Below the pieces are notes generated by a model that was not told where the DNA came from, did not search any database, and saw only the letters and a list, made by a program, of their open reading frames with translations. From Arenicola marina (Eukaryota > Annelida > Polychaeta > Arenicolidae), in assembly GCA_964019135.1 (NCBI GenBank), contig OZ025258.1, positions 30,684,186 to 30,748,185 of the forward strand: 64,000 bases of DNA. The letters run 5' to 3'. This document shows, one piece after another, positions 49,201 to 61,200 of this stretch (position 1 is its first letter; each line of letters starts with the position of its first letter). Position numbers and translations under genes: made by a program.

Positions 49201-52200
49201 TTTCTCACATACAATGTCTGGCATGGCCTCTGTCTTTCTCACATACAATATCTGGCATGGCCTCTGTCTTTCTCACATACAATGTCTGGCATGGCCTCTG
49301 TCTTTCTCACATAGAATGTCTGGCATGGCCTCTCTCTTTCTCACATACAATGTCTGGCATGGCCTCTGTCTTTCTCACATACAATGTCTGGCATGGTGTC
49401 TCTCTTTCTCACATAGAATGTCTGGCATGGCCTCTCTCTTTCTCACATACAATGTCTGGCATGGTCTCTCTCTTTCTCACATACAATGTCTGGCATGGTC
49501 TCTGTCTTTCTCACATACAATGTCTGGCATGGCCTCTGTCTTTCTCACACACAATGTCTGGCATGGCCTCTCTCTTTCTCACATACAATGTCTGACATGG
49601 TCTCTTGTCTTTCTCACATACAATGTCTGACATGGTCTTTCTCACCTACAGTGGGGCCGTGCGCCCTGGACTTCACCAAGATGAAGACTGCTGACCACTA
49701 CTGGACGGACCCCCCGGCTGACGAGCTGGTGCAGCGCCACCGCATCCACAGCAGTGGCCAGCACCACATCCGGGCCGACTCCCCCAAGCGGCCGGGACTG
49801 CAGGTGAGCACATCGCCCACGCCTATACCTGGCTGGTGCGGTCCTTAGGGCCGGAGCATGTGTCTCTCTCCCGCTTTCGTTGCTTAACCGGCCGTAGCGG
49901 GCCTCGGTGGTAAGCCGTCTGAGGTGCTGATGAACAGCATGAGTTCGCGCCATAGCAACTGCATCTGGGATTTTCTTGGAAGTTATATCCAGCCTTGTTG
50001 ACCCCATTTACACTTCGCGTGCACAAAAGTGGAGAGCAACACCAGCATTTTATTTCATTTCATCTTCGGTATCGAATAGTTGTTATTTATTTGGATTTTG
50101 TTTACGGGATTTTTTAGTTGATTTCATGAAGAATCTATGTAGGCCCGATTGGTTATTTTTCCTGAGCTCCGCGATATATGACTTGACTTTGGATGTAAAC
50201 TCTTCGGCATTGGCGTTTGCTCGATCGCTTTCACCGTTGTAGTATTTTGGAACTACTTTCAGGTGCGGAGGCACACGAGTTCGAGCAGCGAGGAGAGTGC
50301 GCGGAGCGCCCCACTGTCGGCGAAGGAATACGTCGAGTCACTCCACCAGAATTCTAAGTCAACCCTTCTCTACGGAAAGAACAATGTGCTGGTACAGCCG
50401 GTGAGTTGGGTGGTGGGGGGCGGGGTAGGGGTTCATATTCGTAATTAATGTGTATGTATAATGATTACTATCTACTTTTTGTACACTATTTTACAGGGGT
50501 ACATCATAGAGAGCTTCGTTGTCTTCGCTGATCTCACGAACCTGTCTAATTAACCCAACTAATGCGTCTTCTGGTTATAATGTTTTATCGTGGAAGCTAT
50601 AAACCTAATATCAGGTATCATTTTTTGTTGCCGGCATATATGTACATGTGCGTCCGCGGGGACTGACTGACTGGTATTTTTGCCATGGTTGCAGAAGGAG
50701 GACGTGGAGTCGCTGGCGGGCTACCTGTCCCTACACCAGGGTCCCGAGGGTCTGACCGTCAAGTGGACCCCCAATCAGCTGATGAACGGCTGCTGCGAGG
50801 AGGAGGAGAGCCACGTGGACAGGAGGTGAGTGGGTCAGGTCGCCATGGTGACCATAACATCTCAATGTGAAACGATGTATGTGGTAAGGGTGAGGGGGAT
50901 GGGGAGGAGCTCACAGCCTGGCCATGTATTATAAACATTATAGAAGAATAATCAAGAAGACTTACCGGCAATGCGCACACCCCTATTGTCAACTGGCGGG
51001 ATGATGGCTAACGCTATGTACTATGTGTAGTGTATTATACACATATAACACAATGGTTGTGTATACTGATATATTACTCTCATTCTTGACCAACCTTCCC
51101 TGTCCTCCATCCCTTTCCATCTCATATCGCTGTATCGATATCGCAAATACGCGCAAATCTACATGAATTTATCTACGCCTTGTCGCTGACAAATCTTTTT
51201 TTATCCAATGTTGTCTGTTGGATGTTGTAGAAGATGTCGTAATTTTGTGAGAAGTAACTTCGAAATATATAGCTGTTATTTTTCTCGTACCTTTCTTACA
51301 CCGAAAGATTTCAGTTTGCTTCTGGCGCATGGGAGTTACCATGAGTTACCATATTTTAACGAGGATTAGCATATGTTAGCACTAGTGATATTAGTACATT
51401 TATGTTTTTTCGAATGAGCTGCACTGATTTTATTACTATATGGCACTGTTCTACATATATTGAGTTATCACATCAAACTATTTTGATTGCTTAGTCCACC
51501 TGAAGAGTTCTATTGCCGTGCACATTATATATAATGTGTCCCCCGTGTCATATCGGAGGCTCATGTCACAGAACTGTCCTATTTACAATCCAGTGTTTAC
51601 ATATCGTGTTTTTCGTTCACTTTTTTTATCGTCCTTTTCCTTTTTTAAAAATTACTATCAATGGGTGGCTTTTAAATTGCTACACAATCTTCCTGCGTCG
51701 GGCTAACGAAGAAAACATAAATTTTCATTTGAAAAAAGTAATATGTCAATGGTTTGTGTTGTATGTAGGTATTCTAGGCGGTGGCCATAATGGTCAAACT
51801 AATGAAACTGTCTGAAACGCTCTGTAAATGTAGTAAAACACAAATGTTTGTGGTGTTTTCGGACCCTCTGGTCTTGTTTTGCGGACTGTAAAATCGTCCC
51901 GAGAGGAGGGAGACGCAGGGAGACAATGTGACCCCGTAACAGTTGTTCTCTCTCCGCGGTTTAATGTATCGCGCGCTGGTTGGTGGGAGTGCTTGCCTTC
52001 AAGTCACGTGATCTCTGTGCCGTGTTGTTATAGGCCAATCTATGCTAAATACTCACGCAGCCATTCGATCAATGGAGTTAAGAGAAAGTTGTGAGTACTG
52101 CTGTGGTCAGTAGAATCGGCTTTCTGTCTCTTTCCATCACTCTAGCAACCCCCTGCCACATCCTACTCTCCCTACTCCGTCCCAACCCTGGTTACTGGCT

Positions 52201-55200
52201 GATTAGCTTCAACTGCACACTTTGCATCATAATCTGTCGGGTACTCTTGGTTACTCCTTCTAATCAAACCTGATTTCGCCTTGTATATATATATATATAT
52301 ATATATACCGTATATAAATACGCATAAATATAGTGAAGGCATGAAGTTAATTGTTTGTTACCTGGAATATGGTTAAAACTAACAGCTCGAGACTGTAGAT
52401 ACGTTAAGGCTCGCGTCTAACAGACTCCTGCTCGTACCATCACTGATATGCAGGGCATATTATTCCTCTCGCTTCATTGATGCATTTGCTGCGGAATGCC
52501 TCACCCGGTTCTACTTAGATCGTACCTCAGAGTATGATTAAGTCGAGATATCTCAGCTCCCTTTGATAATTGTTCACTGGTGGAGGTTCGCATGATGCGT
52601 CCTGGCCCTGTTTCTCCCTGTATATAATCTCTCTCTGTACTTAATTAGCCAATTTCCGCCTCTTGGTAGCGTCTTTGTCTTATGAAGACGGTACAGCGCC
52701 TCGCGATTGCAACATGGCCGCATCACGTGACTCGTTTGTGACGTGTAATTAAGCAAAGTATGACGTAATGACGTAACGCCTCGTGGTCCCGTAATGGCGT
52801 AACGCCTCGTGGTCCCGTAATGACGTAACGCCTCGTGGTCCCGTAATGGCGTAACGCCTCGTGGTCCCGTAATGACGTAACGCCTCGTGGTCCCGTAATG
52901 ACGTAACGCCTCGTGGTCCCGTAATGACGTAACGTCTCGTGGTCCCGTAATGACGTAACGCCTCGTGGTCCCGTAATGACGTAACGCCTCGTGGTTCCGT
53001 AATGACGTAACGCCTCGTGGTCCCGTAATGACGTAACGCCTCGTGGTTCCGTAATGACGTAACGCCTCGTGGTCCCGTAATGGCGTAACGCCTCGTGGTC
53101 CCGTAATGGCGTAACGTTTCGTGGTCCCGTAATGACGTAACGCCTCGTGGTCCCGTAATGGCGTAACGCCTCGTGGTCTCGTAATGACGTAACGCCTCGT
53201 GGTCCCGTAATAATGTAACGCCTCGTGGTCCCGTAATGACGTAACGCCTCGTGGTCCCGTAATGACGTAACGCCTCGTGGTCCCGTAATGGCGTAACGCC
53301 TCGTGGTCCCGTAATAATGTAACGCCTCGTGGTCCCGTAATGGCGTAACGCCTCGTGGTCCCGTAATGGCGTAACGCCTTGTGGTCCCGTAATGACGTAA
53401 CGCCTCGTGGTCCCGTAATGACGTAACCCTTCGTTGTCCCGTAATGACGTAACGCCTCGTGGTCCCGTAATGACGTAACGCCTCGTGGTCCCGTAATGAC
53501 GTAACGCCTCGTGGTCCCGTAATGGCGTAGCGCCTTGTGGTCCCGTAATGACGTAACGCCTCGTGGTTCCGTAATGACGTAACGCCTCGTGGTCCCGTAA
53601 TGGCGTAACGCCTCGTGGTCCCGTAATGGCGTAACGTTTCGTGGTCCCGTAATGACGTAACGCCTCGTGGTCCCGTAATGGCGTAACGCCTTGTGGTCTC
53701 GTAATGACGTAACGCCTCGTGGTTCCGTAATAATGTAACGCCTCGTGGTCCCGTAATGACGTAACGCCTCGTGGTCCCGTAATGACGTAACGCCTCGTGG
53801 TCCCGTAATGGCGTAACGCCTCGTGGTCCCGTAATAATGTAACGCCTCGTGGTCCCGTAATGGCGTAACGCCTCGTGGTCCCGTAATGGCGTAACGCCTT
53901 GTGGTCCCGTAATGACGTAACGCCTCGTGGTCCCGTAATGACGTAACCCTTCGTTGTCCCGTAATGACGTAACGCCTCGTGGTCCCGTAATGACGTAACG
54001 CCTCGTGGTCCCGTAATGACGTAACGCCTCGTGGTCCCGTAATGGCGTAGCGCCTTGTGGTCCCGTAATGACGTAACGCCTCGTGGTCCCGTAATGACGT
54101 AACCCTTCGTTGTCCCGTAATGACGTAACGCCTCGTGGTCCCGTAATGACGTAACGCCTCGTGGTCCCGTAATGACGTCTCGGTTTTCTCGTCAGTCGTC
54201 GAGCGGTGAACAGCCTTACGACTGACCGAGTGCTGACGTAATAGATGGCGCCGACCCACCCACAGAGCCCAGTCCGTGTGGCGCGTTTCGCTGACGTAAT
54301 AGATGGCGCCAACCCACCCACAGAGCCCAGTCCGTGTGGCGCGTTTCGCTGACGTAATAGATGCCGCCAACCCACCCACAGAACCCAGTCCGTATGGCGC
54401 GTTTCGCTGACGTAATAGATGGCAGCAACCCACCCACAGAGCCCAGTCCGTATGGCGCGTTTCGCTGACGTAATAGATGGCGCCAACCCACCCACAGAGC
54501 CCAGTCCGTGTGGCGCGTTTCGCTGACGTAATAGATGCCGCCAACCCACCCACAGAACCCAGTCCGTATGGCGCGTTTCGCTGACGTAATAGATGGCGCC
54601 AACCCACCCACAGAGCCCAGTCCGTATGGCGCGTTTCGCTGACGTAATAGATGCCGCCAACCCACCCACAGAACCCAGTCCGTATGGCGCGTTTCGCTGA
54701 CGTAATAGATGCCGCCAACCCACCCACAGAACCCAGTCCGTATGGCGCGTTTCGCTGACGTAATAGATGCCGCCAACCCACCCACAGAGCCCAGTCCGTA
54801 TGGCGCGTTTCGCTGACGTAATAGATGCCGCCAACCCACCCACAGAGCCCAGTCCGTATGGCGCGTTTCGCTGACGTAATAGATGGCGCCAACCCACCCA
54901 CAGAACCCAGTCCGTATGGCGCGTTTCGCTGACGTAATAGATGCCGCCAACCCACCCACAGAGCCCAGTCCGTATGGCGCGTTTCGCTGACGTAATAGAT
55001 GGCGCCAACCCACCCACAGAGCCCAGTCCGTATGGCGCGTTTCGCTGACGTAATAGATGGCGCCAACCCACCCACAGAACCCAGTCCGTATGGCGCGTTT
55101 CGCTGACGTAATAGATGGCGCCAACACACCCACAGAGCCCAGTCCGTGTGGCGCGTTTCGCTGACGTAATAGATGGCGCCAACACACCCACAGAGCCCAG

Positions 55201-58200
55201 TCCGTATGGCGCGTTTCGCTGACGTAATAGATGCCGCCAACCCACCCACAGAGCCCAGTCCGTATGGCGCGTTTCGCTGACGTAATAGATGGCGCCAACC
55301 CACCCACAGAACCCAGTCCGTATGGCGCGTTTCGCTGACGTAATAGATGGCGCCAACACACCCACAGAGCCCAGTCCGTATGGCGCGTTTCGCTGACGTA
55401 ATAGATGCCGCCAACCCACCCGCAGAACCCAGTCCGTGTGGCGCGTTTCGCTGACGTAATAGATGCCGCCAACCCACCCACAGAGCCCAGTCCGTGTGGC
55501 GCGTTTCGCTGACGTAATAGATGGCGCCAACACACCCACAGAGCCCAGTCCGTGTGGCGCGTTTCGCTGACGTAATAGATGGCGCCAACACACCCACAGA
55601 GCCCAGTCCGTATGGCGCGTTTCGCTGACGTAATAGATGCCGCCAACCCACCCACAGAGCCCAGTCCGTATGGCGCGTTTCGCTGACGTAATAGATGCCG
55701 CCAACCCACCCACAGAACCCAGTCCGTATGGCGCGTTTCGCTGACGTAATAGATGCCGCCAACCCACCCACAGAGCCCAGTCCGTGTGGCGCGTTTCGCT
55801 GACGTAATAGATGCCGCCAACCCACCCACAGAGCCCAGTCCGTGTGGCGCGTTTCGCTGACGTAATAGATGCCGCCAACCCACCCACAGAGCCCAGTCCG
55901 TATGGCGCGTTTCGCTGACGTAATAGATGCCGCCAACCCACCCACAGAGCCCAGTCCGTGTGGCGCGTTTCGCTGACGTAATAGATGCCGCCAACCCACC
56001 CACAGAGCCCAGTCCGTGTGGCGCGTTTCGCTGACGTAATAGATGCCGCCAACACACCCACAGAGCCCAGTCCGTGTGGCGCGTTTCGCCCGCTCACTGT
56101 ATCTCGATATCATGGCGTATGTGGAACACAACATATTCTATGATATCGATCACTTTAGCTTGGCGGTGCGACATCGCAGTCACATCCAAATATCAAGGCA
56201 ATTATACCGTTCGGAATAAACGAGCCTAAATATACGTTATGATTTCACTTGATTCGAAGCGGATCTTTTGCTATGTCGTACTCATCGCATGGACAACGTT
56301 GGACCGACGGTTATTATTTCTGAAGAATTGGACACAAGAATGTATCCAGGTTAGAGGCATACTCAGTTGCAAATACGCCATAGCATTTTACATTACTCTA
56401 ATGCTATATATGTATTCCATAAACAAAATCCTGTTCGACATCCCGATGGTGGCTAGCTCGTTGGGTATGGCATGCACAGATTTTATTCTCCAGATATACA
56501 CCAATATAATATAACTGGATAGCTGAACCCTTCCTTGAACTCACTCTGCTAGTATGCGGTTACAGTTACTGAACAATGTCTCGTCGTAGGCACATACAAA
56601 CAGCTGTTGGTGTTGAACCGAAACGGTCAATATAACTAAAAACGGCGACATATTCATTTTTGCGGCTTCAAGTTATCTTTCCGCTAAGGTACCAGAGCGA
56701 CTATCTATTCTCCTCATACGTAAGGACACTCCGACCTATCTCCCTGTCTATAATTTGTAAATAATAAGTAACTATACCAAGTGTTGATATATTTTAGTTC
56801 AATTGTTACACCTATAAATGACTTAGATAGTCTCCCACTGCATAACGTAAGGTGACGCACTCGCTGCATGCAGCACCGTTGAAATTAAACCGTTGGTCTA
56901 TTAACACGCATGTCCTCAGTGTGGCATGGCGCATCACTGGCCCCACAGCATGGCGAGTGATAACTATTCAGTGGTAGTTTCCCAGCACGTCGTGACGGTT
57001 ACATAACATACACGTTGACATACAGATTATTAGTGGATGAGGTGTGATGTTGACTGGAGGTCAAGGAAAGCTTCACAGGTTCATGTTAATGAATAATATG
57101 GACCAGAAAATGGACCATTTTGCTCCCTGAATAATGGGTTTTAGATCGTTTTGTAGCAATGCTGTAAACACATTGCTCGATCCGTTTCAGTGTCAACTCT
57201 TCACGAAATGTATACATATTCATATATATTTGATGACGTAGTTCCCCAAAACGCTTTCCCGTGCGCATACTAGTACCGCAACAATCTATATATTTTTGTT
57301 AGTGGACCACATTGCCTTGTCACATCACCAGCACTTCGCGTAATATCTGCAGTTCAATAAAATAATTGCCACAAGTGTTATATCTAGAACATAACAAAAA
57401 AGGATGATACAATTATCGTATGCAAAATGTCAATAACTGCGGACATGTTCCTGTTACTTTCTTTATTCAATTACCGTATCGATATCCCAATACTCTACTC
57501 TCCAAAATATATCGATCTATATCTGGAAAGCTTTACTTAAGAGAGCTGAATATGTCCCATCCAGCACTTAACTTTACCCGCTAAAATAATCCAAACGTGC
57601 TTACGTGAACAAGTGTTACTATGTTGCAAGTTATGAATGTACAAGTTCTGTGGGCCTGATGGCCTCGGAAACAATGAAGCTATCTGTCCATTCTACGTCA
57701 GACTCGTTATCCCAATTATCTCCAATAGCAATGACAATTTATTTCACTAATCGGAAGACCAGCTTTGTTGACCGGATGTCGACCACGGAAACTCTACATC
57801 CGGGGTACATTGCTGTTACAGTAATTGATACGTAAAAAAAGCGTAATTAATTTGTTTCATTGAATTCCGTCGTGCTTTTTTATGTTGTTTAATAGCAGCT
57901 GAACTATGTCCGCATGTGACACATTTTTGTAATAAGTTAATTGAGTCTGTGATGTTGTATTTCCAGCCTCTATTGGGACTACGCGGTGACGATCTACATG
58001 GATGAAATCGTCTACCTCCACTGCCACCAACAGCGTGAGTTTACGGAAAACCATTAGTTCAATTATTCACTTGTAATTATGCATCGAAGTAATAATATTT
58101 CTTTCAATGGAAGCTCTCAATATGTCATCAGAAGGTGTTTTCGTTCAAAGGAACTTCAACTTGTTCCAACCCTTGTCCAGAAAGGTTCATACACATTTGA

Positions 58201-61200
58201 CCTTGCCCAGAAAGGTTCATACACATTTGACCTTGCCCAGAAAGGTTCATACACATTTGACCTTGCCCAGAAAGGTTCATACACATTTGACCTTGCCCAG
58301 AGGGATTCATACACATTTAACCTTTCCTAGAAAGGTTCATACACATTTGTCCTTGCCCAGAAAGGTTCATACACATTTGACCTTGCCTAAAAAGGGTTAC
58401 ACATTTGGACCTTGCTCAGAAAGGTTCATACACATTTGACTTATAGATTTCAGGACGGTTTCTACTTTTGTTGCAAAAGTGAACTTTTGTGACAAATGCC
58501 TCTTTTTTTGTTGCAAAAGTGAAACTTTTGTGACAAATGCCTCTTTCTCTCCGATAACAGCCTGAACATAGACAACGGTCTATTATATGGCTTGATAATG
58601 AGTTATGGTTAATATTGTCATGTGTTCGTTGTGTTGCAGCGGACAGCGGAGGTACCATAGTGCTGGTGGGCCAAGACGGGGTACAGCGACCTCCCATCCA
58701 CTTCCCCAAGGGAGGTCACCTTCTGGCCTTCCTCTCGTGCATGGAGAACGGCCTGCTACCCCACGGGCAACTCGACCCCCCGCTCTGGTCACAGAGGGGC
58801 AGAGGTTAGTGAAACCCCGCCCCCTTCTTCTTCCTCTCCTCTCCAATTAATTTGCCTTGCTGGCACGACGTTCGTTTGATCAAGTTAAGCACTAAGGTGA
58901 GTACTTTTTTTCCTTTGATACAGCAACAATGTCCATGTCTTCCGCCGGGATCCTGTGAGCTATGCCTAGTGTTAAGCATGGATTTGAGAACACTTTGACA
59001 ATGGCTACCGCAGTGAAGAGCACGACTATGGATAAAACCTAATCAATTACACCCACTCATTACCCGAAGCTTAGCTCTAGGAGGCCGCCGCAGAATAAAA
59101 AATAAAGGGTTGTAGTACAAGTACAATGCACAGATTACACTAAATATCGCTGGAAAGGGCCAACTATGTGTGTGTATGGGTTGGGGTGGGGTGTGGGGCA
59201 CAGTTATATAGGGAACCCGGTACGGTGCGGAGTATAAACACGCAACCAGAAACCCTTTCATAAACCCGGCCACCGGTTGGTTAGATTGAATCGCAGATGG
59301 ACAGAACTGTTTGTAGTTGGTCGCATTAGTGGAACGGATGTTGCATCGCAGAGCTGCTTCTCTATGCGTGCCACTGATCTATCTTCCATGTTAGGACCCA
59401 CGAAAATGATTATGGTAGTAAATGGTAGGCGTAAGTCGTATGTCACATGGAAGAACGACCATGCGACTTGAAGTGCAGGGCTGTTATCGGTCTGCGTCCC
59501 CGCTCCGACCACGGCTCCGTCCAAAAGAATTTCCTCTGCATGACGAGGCCAAATCTTAGTTCGTACGTTTTGATTTTATTTCCCGTTTCACTTTCATTTC
59601 AATAGCTCATCAAGTAACGTGCCTTGCTTGATGAGAAAGCATGTTCGCGCCTCTTGTTCTCACTGTCATCATATCTTCTTCAGTGTTGTTTTATTTGCTG
59701 ATAAGAAGTGATGAAGAGCTGGCCCCCGTATGTGTCATGTGCTTATTGTGTCAATCATGCAGTAAGCCTCTATCACAGCATGGCTACTTCGGCTATCGGC
59801 GGTTTTTGTTTTCAAGGAAGCGTAACATTTGTTGCACATTTTAAAATGTGTAGCCGTCCTTTTGTCTTGTAAAAAAAGTGTTCAATAAAACTGGAAATAA
59901 GAAGAGTATCATGGTACCTCTATTTGGCTTTGATACTAGAATTAATCTGAAACAAGTTATGACATTTCACTAGAATTAATAAATAAGAATCTGAAGTCTG
60001 ATCATCGACACAGGCATCCTGATTAATCCACCATTTTCTACACCGCCGATATCGATTAACTTTGGCTGGCTATCAGTGTACCCCCCTCTAAAACAGCTCC
60101 CGACATCAGTGGCCCCCAGCTGACCTCTGGCCCCTGACCTCTTGACCCCTGATGGAAGAGTGGCCGGGGCTGGCTACTGGAAGGGGCCGCTGGTAGTGGG
60201 AGTCCTGCAGCTGAGGCCCGCTTCCTTAGCCATGTCCTTTCTGTGTTTTGTAGACAATGGACTTAGCATCCTGCCCCGCCAGCTCCTGGACCTAAACCCG
60301 GTCTTATTGTCCACCATTGGTGAGTCTTCTCGTCTGCATGTGTCCGCCATCTTGGCACCCTCCACCCCGTGTTATTTCTAATCTTTCTCTTTTGTGTGTC
60401 TTCCTTCGCTTCTTTTACACCTTGATTTGTACCTCTTTGACAATGAATACACCCACCGCCTTGATGTTATGATGGGTGTCCGTAGGTTGATGCTCTGACG
60501 ATTTGCCTTGGAATTAAACACAACGCACCTTATATATGTTATTGGATGACGTTCTTTGTGTGTTGAGAAGATCCAAAGGTTGATTATTGTAATTAAATGT
60601 AAGCGACTAATAATGTCATGTCGGTCCTGTCACTATGCGAACAACCTACAAATTGCTGGTATCTGGAAGTCAACATATATATATTAACCCGCCAATAACC
60701 ACAGGATGGGAACCGTTATGGCCGAAGCGCGGTATATGGCGAGATTGTCCCGATCTCGGCATCCGTGTCATGACCAGTTGTTTATTTGTCTCGTGCTTGG
60801 GGCTACCGTCTGTGTACAGCACAGCAATGCACTCACCTCATGCCTGTGCATCCACCACCAATGATAAATAACAAACCGTGTGTTAACCCTGTTAATTGGC
60901 CATTTGTTAAGACGAGGCTGACGAAACTGCGGAGGAGAGTATGTCCAACTGGAACAAACTGAGTAAGTAGCAGCAACCAGTACCCCCTTCCCTCCTCCCC
61001 CCGTCCTTTTGCTATTGCACCCCGCCTCCCTCCTCCCTCTGCCTCAATCGTTATTTATCACCCAATAAGGTATGAAGTAAGAATTTTGATAGGAAAATAT
61101 GTTGCGTCATGGTTCTTGGGGAATAGCTGGGGAGGTGTACAATATTCCTGGTTGTGAAGTGGGAGACCTGTACATAATTGGTGGCAGGTTCAATCTATCT

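Noticed and set aside
48426-49848. Plus-strand open frames of 389 and 342 residues rich in [10 protein letters not shown]-type repeats
   Set aside because: Translation of the stop-free 34-base minisatellite in different frames; it lies in SGSM intron 6.
52574-56134. Open frames of 1186, 1124 and 613 residues on the minus strand
   Set aside because: They cover the 26- and 58-base arrays, are open in all three frames, and restate one short peptide; units not divisible by three simply lack stops. No domain or exon signal.
56239-56514. 91-residue hydrophobic open frame in intron 9
   Set aside because: AT-rich chance frame; no start context, domain or splice signal supports it.
58079-58439. Repeat protein with 10-residue [10 protein letters not shown] units
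   Set aside because: A 30-base tandem repeat gives such units in any frame; it is within intron 10 and has no splice support.
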